A DNA stretch of 64,000 nucleotides from Persicimonas caeni. Lineage in GTDB: Bacteria; Myxococcota_A; Bradymonadia; Bradymonadales; Bradymonadaceae. The notes below the pieces were generated by a model that made no database searches, was not told where the DNA came from, and saw only the letters and a list, made by a program, of their open reading frames with translations. The stretch covers positions 3,995,074-4,059,073 of the forward strand of contig NZ_CP041186.1 in the NCBI RefSeq assembly GCF_006517175.1, in the 5' to 3' direction. Positions 45,112 through 53,813 of this stretch are shown here, piece by piece. The position numbers and the translations under genes are program-made. Numbering within the stretch: position 1 is the stretch's first letter; the number at the start of each line of letters is the position of its first letter.

Positions 45112-47988
45112 GTGGGTAAGGATTACAAAGCCACCCTCAATCTTCCGTCGACCGACTTCCCGATGCGCGCCAACCTCTCCGACCGCGAGCAGGACCAGAT
45201 TATGCGGTGGGAGCGTGACGACATTTACGGGAAGATGATTGCGCGGCGAAAAGACGAGGGCGCCCAGCGGTATATCCTGCACGACGGCCCTCCCTACGCC
45301 AACGGCAACATCCACCACGGCCACATCCTCAACAAGACGTTGAAGGACTTCGTCATCAAGTACCGCAACCTGGCGGGCTACCTGGCGGAGTACGTGCCCG
45401 GCTGGGACTGCCACGGGCTTCCGATCGAGCACAAGGTCGACCAGAACCTGGGCGAGAAGAAGCGCGACATGTCCAAGGTCGAGGTGCGACAGGCTTGCCG
45501 CGAGTACGCCGACAAGTGGGTCAATATCCAGGCCGAAGAGTTCCAGCGCATGATGATCTTCGGCGCCTGGGAGCGGCCCTACACCACGATGTCGTACGAC
45601 TACGAGGCGACGATCGTGCGTGAGCTGGGCAAATTCTTCGACAAGGGCATCGTCTACCGCGGCCTCAAGCCGGTCCACTGGGACTGGGCGGCCAAGACCG
45701 CGCTGGCCGAGGCCGAGGTCGAGTACGACGAGTTCCGCACCGAGCACGTCTACGTGAAGTTCCCCTTCAGCCAGCTCCCCGACGAGCTGGCCGAGAAGGC
45801 GGGCGACAAAGACGTGTACGTGCTCATCTGGACGACCACGCCGTGGACGCTTCCGGCGAACCTGGCCATCGCGCTCAACCCCGACCTGAACTACCAGCTC
45901 GTCGGCCACGGCGACGAAGTCTACGTGATGGCCGAGGGCCGTCGCGCCACCGTGCTCGAAGAGTGCGACATCGCCGAGGACGACGTCGAGACGCTCGCCA
46001 ATTTCGAGGGCCGCGAGCTCGTCGGTGAGCTCGGCGAGGGCAAGGGCTTGGCCGCAGATCACGCCTGGCTCGAGCGCGAGTCGGTGCTGCTTCCGGCCGA
46101 CTACGTCACCCTCGACCAGGGTACCGGCTGCGTTCACACCGCTCCCGGCCACGGTCAGGAAGACTTCCAGTTGGGCCAGCACTTCGGACTCGACGTCATC
46201 TGCCCGGTCGACCAGGAGGCGAAGTTTTATATCGACCTTCCGGTGCAAGCCGACGACGGCGAAAAGAACATGAAGGGCGTGCACGTGCTCACGGCGAACA
46301 AGTATATCGCCCAGCACCTGGCCAATATGGGCCGCCTGCTCAACAAGGCTGGCGACCGCATCACCATCCCGCGTTACCCGTACGGCTGGCGCACCAAAAA
46401 GCCGGTCATCTTCCGGGCGACCACCCAGTGGTTTATCGCCATGGAGCCCGAGACCGCCGGCAACCCCGACGGCCTTCGCCTGCGCGAAGAGGCGCTCGAC
46501 GAGATCCAGAAGGTCAACTGGGTGCCCGGCTGGGGCCAAGACCGCATCGAGGGCATGGTCGAAGGCCGGCCCGACTGGTGCATCAGCCGCCAGCGCTCCT
46601 GGGGCGCGCCCATCACGGTCATGTACTGCAACGACTGTGACGAGGCGCTGGCCACCGGCGAGCTGTGCAACCACGTCGCCGATCTCATCGAGGAAGAAGG
46701 CGCCGACGTGTGGTTCGACCGCAGCCCGGCCGACTTGTTGCCGGAAGGGATGAGCTGCGCCGAGTGTGGCGGAACGGAGTTCACCAAGGAGCAAGATATC
46801 CTCGACGTCTGGTTCGACTCGGGCGTCTCTTGGTCGGCCGTGCTCGAAAACGAGCTCGGCTGGGGCGACCTCGCCGACCTGTACCTCGAGGGCAGCGACC
46901 AACACCGCGGCTGGTTCCAGTCGAGCCTGCTGGCGTGTGTGGGCACCCGCGGCCACTCGCCGTACAAGACGTGCCTGACCCACGGGTTCGTGACCGACGA
47001 GGACGGCCACAAGTACTCGAAGTCGTCCAAGAACTTCGAGCCGCCCGAAAAGATGCTCCAGGAGTACGGCGCCGAGATCTTGCGCCTGTGGGTCGCTGCG
47101 GTCGACTACAAGGGCGACATCACGCTCAGCGACGAGATCTTGAAGCGCATCGCCGACGGCTACCGCAAGATCCGCAATACGTTCCGCTTCATGCTGGGCA
47201 ACCTGGGCAGCTTCGACGCCTCGCAGGCGGTCGACTACGACCGGTTGCACGACATCGACAAATGGGTGCTGCACCGCACCGCCGAGGTCGTCGAGCGTAT
47301 CCAAGAGGCGTACGAGAACTACCAGTTCCACACGATCTACCACACGCTCCTGCAGTTCATGACGGTCGACCTGTCCAATATCTACATGGACGTGACCAAA
47401 GACCGCATGTACTGCGAGCTGCCCGACGGCGAGGCGCGCCTGGCCGGCCAGACGGCCTATTGGAGCGTGCTGCACGCCCTGGTTCGCGCCACCGCGCCGA
47501 TCCTGTCGTTCACCTCCGAGGAGGTCTGGCAGCATCTGGACCACGGCGAGGACGATCCCGAGTCGGTCTTCTTGGCCGACTTCCCGGACGTGCCCGCCGA
47601 GTGGAAGAACGACGAGTTGGCTGCCAAGTGGGAGACGCTCTTGGAGGTGCGCCAGGACGTCCAGCGCGCCCTCGAAGAGAAGCGCGTGCCCCGCAAGCAG
47701 AAGAAGCCCGGCCAGATCGGCAGCAGCCAAGAGGCGCACGTCACCGTCACGGCCGAGGGCGACACGCTCGAGCTTCTTCGGGATTACGCCGAGATGCTCG
47801 ACGCGTTGTTCATCGTGAGCTACGCAGACGTCGTCGAAGGGGAAGTGCCCGAAGACCAGAGCGTCGGCGTCGAAGTGGTGCCCGCCGAGGGCGAGAAATG
47901 CCCGCGCTGCTGGAACTACTGGATCGAGCCCGGAAGTGACAAAGACGTGTGCGACCGCTGTGAATCGGTGGTCGAGCAGTTGGACTGA
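45112..47988 (+). CDS. ileS: Isoleucyl-tRNA synthetase
   Basis: This 958-aa class I synthetase charges tRNA-Ile. The nucleotide-binding signature is PYANGNIHHGH (HHGH at 68-71, in place of HIGH). The KMSKS loop is present as GHKYSKSSKNFEP (about 632). CP1 editing-domain signatures include WTTTPWTLPANLAIALNP. A C-terminal zinc site CPRCW with CDRC, near residue 930, is typical of bacterial IleS. Length matches the family. The start is GTG with GAGGAT upstream. lspA follows after 5 bases, a common bacterial arrangement. Confidence 0.97.
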   Translation: MGKDYKATLNLPSTDFPMRANLSDREQDQIMRWERDDIYGKMIARRKDEGAQRYILHDGPPYANGNIHHGHILNKTLKDFVIKYRNLAGYLAEYVPGWDCHGLPIEHKVDQNLGEKKRDMSKVEVRQACREYADKWVNIQAEEFQRMMIFGAWERPYTTMSYDYEATIVRELGKFFDKGIVYRGLKPVHWDWAAKTALAEAEVEYDEFRTEHVYVKFPFSQLPDELAEKAGDKDVYVLIWTTTPWTLPANLAIALNPDLNYQLVGHGDEVYVMAEGRRATVLEECDIAEDDVETLANFEGRELVGELGEGKGLAADHAWLERESVLLPADYVTLDQGTGCVHTAPGHGQEDFQLGQHFGLDVICPVDQEAKFYIDLPVQADDGEKNMKGVHVLTANKYIAQHLANMGRLLNKAGDRITIPRYPYGWRTKKPVIFRATTQWFIAMEPETAGNPDGLRLREEALDEIQKVNWVPGWGQDRIEGMVEGRPDWCISRQRSWGAPITVMYCNDCDEALATGELCNHVADLIEEEGADVWFDRSPADLLPEGMSCAECGGTEFTKEQDILDVWFDSGVSWSAVLENELGWGDLADLYLEGSDQHRGWFQSSLLACVGTRGHSPYKTCLTHGFVTDEDGHKYSKSSKNFEPPEKMLQEYGAEILRLWVAAVDYKGDITLSDEILKRIADGYRKIRNTFRFMLGNLGSFDASQAVDYDRLHDIDKWVLHRTAEVVERIQEAYENYQFHTIYHTLLQFMTVDLSNIYMDVTKDRMYCELPDGEARLAGQTAYWSVLHALVRATAPILSFTSEEVWQHLDHGEDDPESVFLADFPDVPAEWKNDELAAKWETLLEVRQDVQRALEEKRVPRKQKKPGQIGSSQEAHVTVTAEGDTLELLRDYAEMLDALFIVSYADVVEGEVPEDQSVGVEVVPAEGEKCPRCWNYWIEPGSDKDVCDRCESVVEQLD

Positions 47989-47993
47989 TATAC

Positions 47994-48734
47994 ATGAAGC
48001 CGAACGTCAAGAAGTACATCCTCTTTTTCGTCGTCATGTTGGTCGGCGTGGGTCTCGACCAGTGGTCGAAAGACTATGCCGCCGACCGCCTTGCGACGGT
48101 TCGCCCGGGCTACGTCCACCATCCGGTGGTGCTCGAGGTCGACGAGAGCGACAAAGGCGAGACGGTCGAGGAGTTCCTCGCCGGCGAGTTCACCAGCAAC
48201 GACGCCGACGAGATCGCCACGGTCGCCAACTACCACACCCGCACCGCCGACGGCGTGCCCCTCAAGGGCGACATGCAGGTCGAGCCGGGCCAGGAAATCG
48301 AGGTGACCAACCGCAAGGTCGTGGTCATCCAGGATTACTGGGATTTCCAGTACACCGAGAACCCGGGCGCGGCCTTCGGCCTGCTCGCCGACGGCAACAA
48401 AGAGTGGCGCGTGCCGTTCTTCGTCGTCGTCAGCCTCATCGCGGTGGTCATGATCCTATATATCCTGCACGGGGTGTATTGGGAGCAGCAGATTTTGGTG
48501 TGGGGCCTGAGCTTCATCGCCTCGGGCGCGGTCGGCAACTTCATCGACCGAATACGCTTCGGCTACGTTATCGACTTCATCGTCTGGAAATACACCAACG
48601 AGTACCGCTGGCCGACGTTCAATATCGCCGACGCGCTCATCTGCATCGGCGTGGCATTGATGGCCATCGAGCTCATCCGCGACGCGTTTCGGCCGCGGGG
48701 TAAGGACGAAGAGCCTGCGAAAGTCGAGGCGTGA
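47994..48734 (+). CDS. lspA: Signal peptidase II with enlarged extracytoplasmic loop
   Basis: This 246-aa enzyme cleaves lipoprotein signal peptides after diacylglyceryl transfer. Conserved family sequence is clear: TM1 ending VGLDQWSK, NPGAAFGLL (123-131), and the catalytic Asp pair in GNFIDRIRFGYVIDFI. WPTFNIADALICIG follows. Typical LspA is about 160-170 aa with NxGAAF near residue 53. Here about 70 extra residues (about 38-115, acidic) sit in the first periplasmic loop. It shares an operon with ileS. An insertion sequence now separates it from lgt, the gene for the preceding step of lipoprotein maturation. Confidence 0.94.
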   Translation: MKPNVKKYILFFVVMLVGVGLDQWSKDYAADRLATVRPGYVHHPVVLEVDESDKGETVEEFLAGEFTSNDADEIATVANYHTRTADGVPLKGDMQVEPGQEIEVTNRKVVVIQDYWDFQYTENPGAAFGLLADGNKEWRVPFFVVVSLIAVVMILYILHGVYWEQQILVWGLSFIASGAVGNFIDRIRFGYVIDFIVWKYTNEYRWPTFNIADALICIGVALMAIELIRDAFRPRGKDEEPAKVEA

Positions 48735-48757
48735 CGATTCTTCGAAGCGCTATTTAG

Positions 48758-50454
48758 CTGGAGTTTCGCCGAATTTGTCGGCGTTTTCTTCGGTGCGAGG
48801 GCATCTTGCCCTCGTAAATTGGGCCGAAGGTAGGCCGTTTCAGGCCGCCTTGCGAGCCCCATCGGCCCCTGGCGGCGCGTGTCGGGCCAGTTGAGTTGTC
48901 TGTTTTTCGTAAACCCGGTCGTCAGACCGGGTTTGCCATAATTGTTCTTGCTCCATCTGGCGGTGAAATGCCTGGAGCATGTCGACGAAACTGATTGTCA
49001 CTTTGTGCGGATACCACGGGGCCAGATAGCGCGCCCACCATATGTCTTTGAGCGGCTGACCATGGTCGAGATACCACAGCACCACAAAGCTGTAGCACAG
49101 CATTCCGAATGGAACCGTGCGCTCCGAGGCGATCGGCCGCCGCTCGATAGGAGCCTTGGGCCCGTGGATCGTCGAATCTGCAGGTTCGTCTCCTTGAGCG
49201 AATCCGTTTTGGACCTCCTCGATGCCCATGTACTGCTTGCAGTCACGGTAGCAGCTCTCCAGCGACCACCGCAGGCTCTGCGGAATCAGGACTTTGGGGC
49301 CCGAGCAGCCCGGCCGGCTTCGAAAGTAGTAGTTATCTTCGAGTCGTCCGCTCGGATCGCGAGTGATGACGACGGTCAGCACGCGATCCTTCCCGGCGCT
49401 CTTCCACTGAGCCTCAAATGTTTTGATCCAAAGCTGCAGTTGTTGACCATAGATGTAAAGGATTTGCTCTTTCCACGGCAGCTGGGGATCCTCAGCGAGC
49501 TCGGCCAACGATGGGAGCCGCTTGCCCCAGATGCGTCGGCGTCCCGGCCCCGGCGTTTGCTCGACCTTGGCATCAAAGAGAGCTGCATTGGCTTTGAATC
49601 GGCCGACCATCTCCATGTTATCGTCCAGGGCCGAAAAAACGGTCCTGTTGACGTAGTCGTTGTCGCCCACGACGACAAAATGGGCCTCGAGCCACCAGCT
49701 TCTCAAGACTGCGAGCATCTCGGCAAAAAGCTGGGGGCGGCTGCAATAGGCCTCAGGCGGACACAGCTTACGGGTGCGGTGCAGACGAAACAGCAACGGA
49801 ACGGCGATGCCGCCGCTGTGCATGAAACCGACCGGGACCCAAACTGCCAGCGTCACAAATTGAAGACCCCAGCAGAATGCCGACTTGCGCACCCTCTTGC
49901 CGGTGAGGGTCGAGCGCATCGGGTCTCGATGGATTCCGGCGCCCATCACAAAGGGCCCAGTGCGCCGGCAAACAGTATCATCCACAAGCACATACACCGT
50001 TTGTCCGAGTCGGGCCTTCAAAGCCAACGCCAGCAGATGGCCGAGCTCATCCAGGCTCCATTTGGCCCGCGAAAAGAACCGATAGAATATCGAGAAATGT
50101 TTGGGCTCACCGTCCGGTTTCATCCTCAGCCCCGGCATAAAACGGCCGGCGCGCAACAGGTTACTGATGCATCGCCTAGATTCACATCGGATCCAGGCCA
50201 ACATCAGGTAACTAAAGTTGTCGTAAGTCGGGGTGCTGAAGGCCGGTCGAAACATCTCGATGAGGGCTTTGATAGAGGCCATTGTCGAGCCAGGGCTTGG
50301 ACGGTTGGACTGCTTGGTGTACGCAACCCTAGCAACCACCTCCAAGCCCTTCTTATTTTCATTTCGACCACTTATGCCACGTACCTACTAATCGCTGAGC
50401 ATACTAGACGCGCCAACTCAAGGAGTGCCGCCTGAAAAGATGGCGAAACTCCAG
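48758..50454. mobile_element. Insertion sequence, 1697 bp, with 13-bp inverted ends
   Basis: The ends are perfect inverted repeats: CTGGAGTTTCGCC at 48758-48770 and GGCGAAACTCCAG at 50442-50454. The flanks carry a perfect 6-bp direct repeat, ATTTAG, at 48752-48757 and 50455-50460, which is the expected target duplication. One DDE transposase gene fills the element on the minus strand, and base composition is lower in GC than its surroundings. Intact ends, duplication and gene indicate a recent insertion. Confidence 0.92.
48840..50282 (-). CDS. DDE transposase
   Basis: This is a transposase of about 480 aa with the catalytic triad regions YVLVDDTVCRR (Asp), VVVGDNDYVNR (Asp) and SLESCYRDCKQYMGIEE (Glu, with the following Tyr/Lys pattern). 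The plan is IS4/IS701-like, but I cannot place the family exactly; a 6-bp target duplication is not diagnostic. ATG 50282 is the likely start. An upstream TTG at 50345 (21 more residues) is possible. The frame is intact, so the element may be active. Confidence 0.88.
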   Translation of the reverse strand: MASIKALIEMFRPAFSTPTYDNFSYLMLAWIRCESRRCISNLLRAGRFMPGLRMKPDGEPKHFSIFYRFFSRAKWSLDELGHLLALALKARLGQTVYVLVDDTVCRRTGPFVMGAGIHRDPMRSTLTGKRVRKSAFCWGLQFVTLAVWVPVGFMHSGGIAVPLLFRLHRTRKLCPPEAYCSRPQLFAEMLAVLRSWWLEAHFVVVGDNDYVNRTVFSALDDNMEMVGRFKANAALFDAKVEQTPGPGRRRIWGKRLPSLAELAEDPQLPWKEQILYIYGQQLQLWIKTFEAQWKSAGKDRVLTVVITRDPSGRLEDNYYFRSRPGCSGPKVLIPQSLRWSLESCYRDCKQYMGIEEVQNGFAQGDEPADSTIHGPKAPIERRPIASERTVPFGMLCYSFVVLWYLDHGQPLKDIWWARYLAPWYPHKVTISFVDMLQAFHRQMEQEQLWQTRSDDRVYEKQTTQLARHAPPGADGARKAA

Positions 50455-50460
50455 ATTTAG

Positions 50461-50568
50461 GCAGACAAACTACAAATTTGAGGGTCGTGTCAGCGACCTC
50501 GGTCGTCGGTTGGAACGATCCTTCGACACACGTTGGATAGAACGACCCCAAAATTGTAGTTTGTCCGC
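50461..50568. repeat. Long palindrome adjoining the insertion site
   Basis: The left arm is GCAGACAAACTACAAATTTG plus GGGTCGT (50461-50488). The right arm is ACGACCCC, AAAATTGTAG, TTTGTCCGC (50542-50568). They pair with two or three mismatches around a 53-base loop. The insertion sequence duplicated ATTTAG immediately at its left edge. It lies in the lgt upstream region. Confidence 0.85.
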
Positions 50569-50602
50569 TCAAATAGCACGCTTCAACTCTCGAAGGCCTC
50601 CG

Positions 50603-51631
50603 ATGTTCCCCACCTTATTCGACAGCTCCTGGATCGGCCTCGACGGCGCGCTGCACTTCACCATCCCGTCGTATTTCGCCGCCATCATGATCGGCTTTCT
50701 GGGCGCGGCCTACCTCGCTCAGAAAGACGCCGAGAAGATGGGCATCGAGCGGCACAAGTTCGTCGACTTCGCCATCTGGATGCTCATCGTCGGCGTGCTC
50801 GGCGCACGCTTCATGCACGTCATCGCCGACGGCCTCTTCTGGGACTACGTCCACCTGATCACCGACCCCTTCAAGCTCGACGGCCGCGAGTTGGCCAGCG
50901 GCGCGGCCTGCTTTGCCAACGAGCAATGCCTGGCCGACCAGCAAGCGGGCATGGATATCGGCGCGGTGTGCAACGTGGCCGACGGGCTGTGCTACCCGCA
51001 GCGCGACCCGTTTCGCTGGCTCAAATTCTGGGCCGGCGGCCTGACCATCTACGGCTCGCTCATCGGCACGGTCGCGGTGGCCTGGTACTTCATCAAGAAG
51101 AACGGCTGGGACACCTGGAAGATCTTGGACCTTGGCGGCTACGGCATCCCATTCGGGCTGTTCATGGGCCGCTTGGGCTGCCTGGCCGCCGGCTGCTGCT
51201 TCGGCGACGTCTGCCACATCGACTGGCTGGGCGTGCGCTTCCCGCAGGGCTCGCTGGCCTACCAGCACCACTTCGACAACCACTACGACGCGCTCAACAC
51301 GCAGTGGCACGAGGGCATCAAGGCGAGCCTGCTGGTGTACCCCACCCAGCTCATGTCGAGCCTGTACGCGCTGTGCATCTTCTTGGTCACGTACTTCTGG
51401 GTGCGCCCCAACAAGAAATTCGACGGGCAGGTCTTCTTGACCTTCGCCGTGCTCTATCCGATCGCGCGCTTCATGGTCGAGTTCCTGCGCGCCGACCAGC
51501 GCGGCACGATTCTGGGGCTGTCGACGAGTCAGGCGGTGAGCATCCCCGTCGTCCTGCTCGCCGCGTTCTTCCTTTGGAAAAAGTGGCGAGAGGCGAAGGC
51601 GGCGGAATCTTCGGGGAGCGAGGACTTGTAG
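50603..51631 (+). CDS. lgt: Prolipoprotein diacylglyceryl transferase (variant)
   Basis: This 342-aa membrane enzyme adds diacylglycerol to the lipobox Cys. Family features are FTIPSYFAAIMIGFLGA at the N-terminus, GGLTIYGSLIG (for HGGL), MGRLGCLAAGCCFGD in the Lgt signature position, and ARFMVEFLRADQRG near the C-terminus. The signature has Cys in place of the usual Asn/Glu-containing form, as in other deltaproteobacterial-type enzymes known to me. An insert at about residues 90-135 holds four Cys (ACFANEQC, CNVADGLC). ATG 50603 was chosen because upstream in-frame codons lie in the palindrome and match no family. Confidence 0.92.
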   Translation: MFPTLFDSSWIGLDGALHFTIPSYFAAIMIGFLGAAYLAQKDAEKMGIERHKFVDFAIWMLIVGVLGARFMHVIADGLFWDYVHLITDPFKLDGRELASGAACFANEQCLADQQAGMDIGAVCNVADGLCYPQRDPFRWLKFWAGGLTIYGSLIGTVAVAWYFIKKNGWDTWKILDLGGYGIPFGLFMGRLGCLAAGCCFGDVCHIDWLGVRFPQGSLAYQHHFDNHYDALNTQWHEGIKASLLVYPTQLMSSLYALCIFLVTYFWVRPNKKFDGQVFLTFAVLYPIARFMVEFLRADQRGTILGLSTSQAVSIPVVLLAAFFLWKKWREAKAAESSGSEDL

Positions 51632-51737
51632 AGCTGCGACCCTACCCGAAAACCTCACCTCATGTTAGATCTAAATCATCCCCAACGCGTTAGTACCGGT
51701 CGTAACCCACGACCGACTCTGTCTACGGAGGATGTAA

Positions 51738-53480
51738 ATGGATCTGACCCACCGGGCTCATGCCGCCGTCGTAGCGTTCATCGCCGCGACTTTCGTCACC
51801 TTCGCCGCTCCCGCTGACGCTGACGCCTTCTGCGGGTTTTACGTCTCGGGCGCCGAAGCCGACCTATACAACGACGCCACCATGGTCAGCCTGATGCGCC
51901 AGGGAAAGCGCACCGTGCTCGCCATGCAGAACAGCTACGAGGGGCCGCCCGAGGACTTCGCGATGGTGGTGCCCGTGCCGGTGGTGTTGGAGAAAAAGCA
52001 GGTCAAGACGCTGTCGGATGACGTGTTCAATCGCCTCGACCGGCTCACCGCGCCGAGGCTCGTCGAGTACTGGGAGCGGGACCCGTGCTACAAGCCGCCG
52101 AAGCGTCACTACTATGAATCCCAGGACATTGCAGGCGAGATGTCTTCGCGCTCGCGGCGAAGCTCGGCGAAGAAGTCCAAGCCCAAGGTCCAGGTCCACG
52201 CCAAGTTCAAGGTCGGCGAGTACGATATCGTCATCTTGAGCTCGACCGAGTCGACCGCACTCGAGGATTGGCTCAACCAGAACAAGTACAATATCCCCAA
52301 GGGCGCCGCCCCGTACTTCAAGCCGTATATCCAAAACGGCCAGTACTTCTTCGTGGCCAAGGTCGACGTCGAGAAGGTCAAGTTCCAGGACGGCAAGGCG
52401 GTGTTGTCTCCGCTGCGCTTCCACTACGACAGCGACGACTTCATGCTGCCGGTGCGCCTGGGGCTCATCAACTCGAAGGGCGCGCAAGACCTGATCGCGT
52501 TCGTGCTCGGCAAAAACCAGCGCTACGAGGTCGCCAACTACCCCAACGTGACCATCCCGACGAACATCATCGTCAACGAGGAGGTCAAAAAGAACTTCGG
52601 CGGCTTCTACAACGAGCTGTTCAACAACGTGATGAAGGAGAACCCCAAAGCGGTCGTCACCGAGTATAGCTGGGCGACCTCGACCTGTGACCCGTGCCCG
52701 GGCCCGCCGCTGCGGCCCAACGACATCCTGAGCCTGGGCGCCGACGTCATCGACGGCCAAGCCTCCAAGCCGTCGTCGTCGAACGACCCTCCCGGCCAGC
52801 GTCGCCGACGCCGCTTCGTGCAGCCACCGCCCCGCATGAATACCCGCGGCTGGGTCGTCACCCGCCTGCACGCCCGCTACAACAAGCACACCTTGGGCAA
52901 AGACCTCGTCTTCAAAAAGGCCCCGCCGATCATCGGCGGCCGAGGTATGCCGCAGGGCGCCGAGGGGATGATGCACGAGAAGGGCTCCCGGCAGGCCAAC
53001 GTCAACAACTTCCAGGGCCGCTACATCAAGCTCAACCACTGGGAAGGCGCCGTCGACTGCGAAAACCCTCGCCGCGGCGTGTGGGGTGGACCCAACGGCC
53101 AGGGCCAGGCGCGCTCGCAGGCCGCCGGCGACATCGCCTTCGACAAGCCCGAGTCGGACTACGCGCTCGCCAAATACGTCGAGGAGGAGAACGTCCCCGG
53201 CCTCAAATTCCCCACGAAGGACTACTCCGAGCCGGTCGGTAATCTCTTTCCGGTCGTCGATACGAAGTCCGGCGGCATGGGCGATGGCAAGATAAATGAC
53301 GGTAACGGCAACGACGGGAACAAGGCTAAGGACGGCTCGGGCGGCGAAGTGCGCCACCCGCGTGGCTCGGGCACCGGCGGGTGTGCTGGGCCGAGTGGAG
53401 AGTCGAAGGCCGGGCTGTCGTTTGTCGTGCTTCTGCTCGCGTTCGGTGGGCTCGGAAAAATCTTGTGGCGGCGGGAGTGA
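51738..53480 (+). CDS. DUF2330 protein with C-terminal sorting-like tail (copy 1)
   Basis: This 580-aa exported protein has a signal peptide ending ADADA, followed by FCGFYVSGAEADLYNDAT, the start of the DUF2330 domain. Other conserved parts are GPPEDFAMVVPVPVVLEK, YDIVILSSTES and VTRLHARYNKHTLG. The function of the family is unknown. The end is a Gly/Asn/Asp-rich linker, then GGCAGPSGESKAG, a hydrophobic stretch LSFVVLLLAFGGLG, and a basic WRRE. This resembles the MYXO-CTERM type of Cys-hydrophobic-basic sorting tail. GGAGG precedes the ATG. A close paralogue follows after 333 bases. Confidence 0.9.
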   Translation: MDLTHRAHAAVVAFIAATFVTFAAPADADAFCGFYVSGAEADLYNDATMVSLMRQGKRTVLAMQNSYEGPPEDFAMVVPVPVVLEKKQVKTLSDDVFNRLDRLTAPRLVEYWERDPCYKPPKRHYYESQDIAGEMSSRSRRSSAKKSKPKVQVHAKFKVGEYDIVILSSTESTALEDWLNQNKYNIPKGAAPYFKPYIQNGQYFFVAKVDVEKVKFQDGKAVLSPLRFHYDSDDFMLPVRLGLINSKGAQDLIAFVLGKNQRYEVANYPNVTIPTNIIVNEEVKKNFGGFYNELFNNVMKENPKAVVTEYSWATSTCDPCPGPPLRPNDILSLGADVIDGQASKPSSSNDPPGQRRRRRFVQPPPRMNTRGWVVTRLHARYNKHTLGKDLVFKKAPPIIGGRGMPQGAEGMMHEKGSRQANVNNFQGRYIKLNHWEGAVDCENPRRGVWGGPNGQGQARSQAAGDIAFDKPESDYALAKYVEEENVPGLKFPTKDYSEPVGNLFPVVDTKSGGMGDGKINDGNGNDGNKAKDGSGGEVRHPRGSGTGGCAGPSGESKAGLSFVVLLLAFGGLGKILWRRE

Positions 53481-53484
53481 TCGC

Positions 53485-53795
53485 CATCCGCGGAGCCGGG
53501 GCAAGCCCCGAGCGGAGCCCTTGCCGGTGCAGCCCCACGGCTTGCCGTGGGGTTTTGACGCCGAAAATCACATATGACCGCCAACAAGACGTTGCGCATC
53601 GGCAAATACGGCCGCAAATGCAATATTCGGCATGGCCAATTCGCCGCGACGAATATTGCCGAATTGTGAAAATCAAAGTTGGTACGGAGTTCAGGTGGCG
53701 CACGGTGTACCCCACGGCAAGCCGTGGGGCTGCACGGGCGCCCCAAACAACGGGGCGAGCTCCGCTGGGGGCAAGCCCCCGCTCCGCGAACTACA
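53485..53795. repeat. Family G inverted pair flanking a 150-bp core
   Basis: The left block (53489-53553, ending GCAGCCCCACGGCTTGCCG) and the right block (53709-53790, beginning CCCACGGCAAGCCGTGGGG) are inverted copies. The core between them is lower in GC and has its own inverted repeat, GCAATATTCG (53620-53629) and CGAATATTGC (53650-53659). The structure fills the 333-base gap between the two DUF2330 genes. Confidence 0.8.
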
Positions 53796-53813
53796 AATCA
53801 TTGGAGGGTTGAA

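Noticed and set aside
53679-53813. N-terminal extension of the second DUF2330 protein
   Set aside because: It is repeat-derived; the signal peptide and GGAGGG site place the start at 53814.
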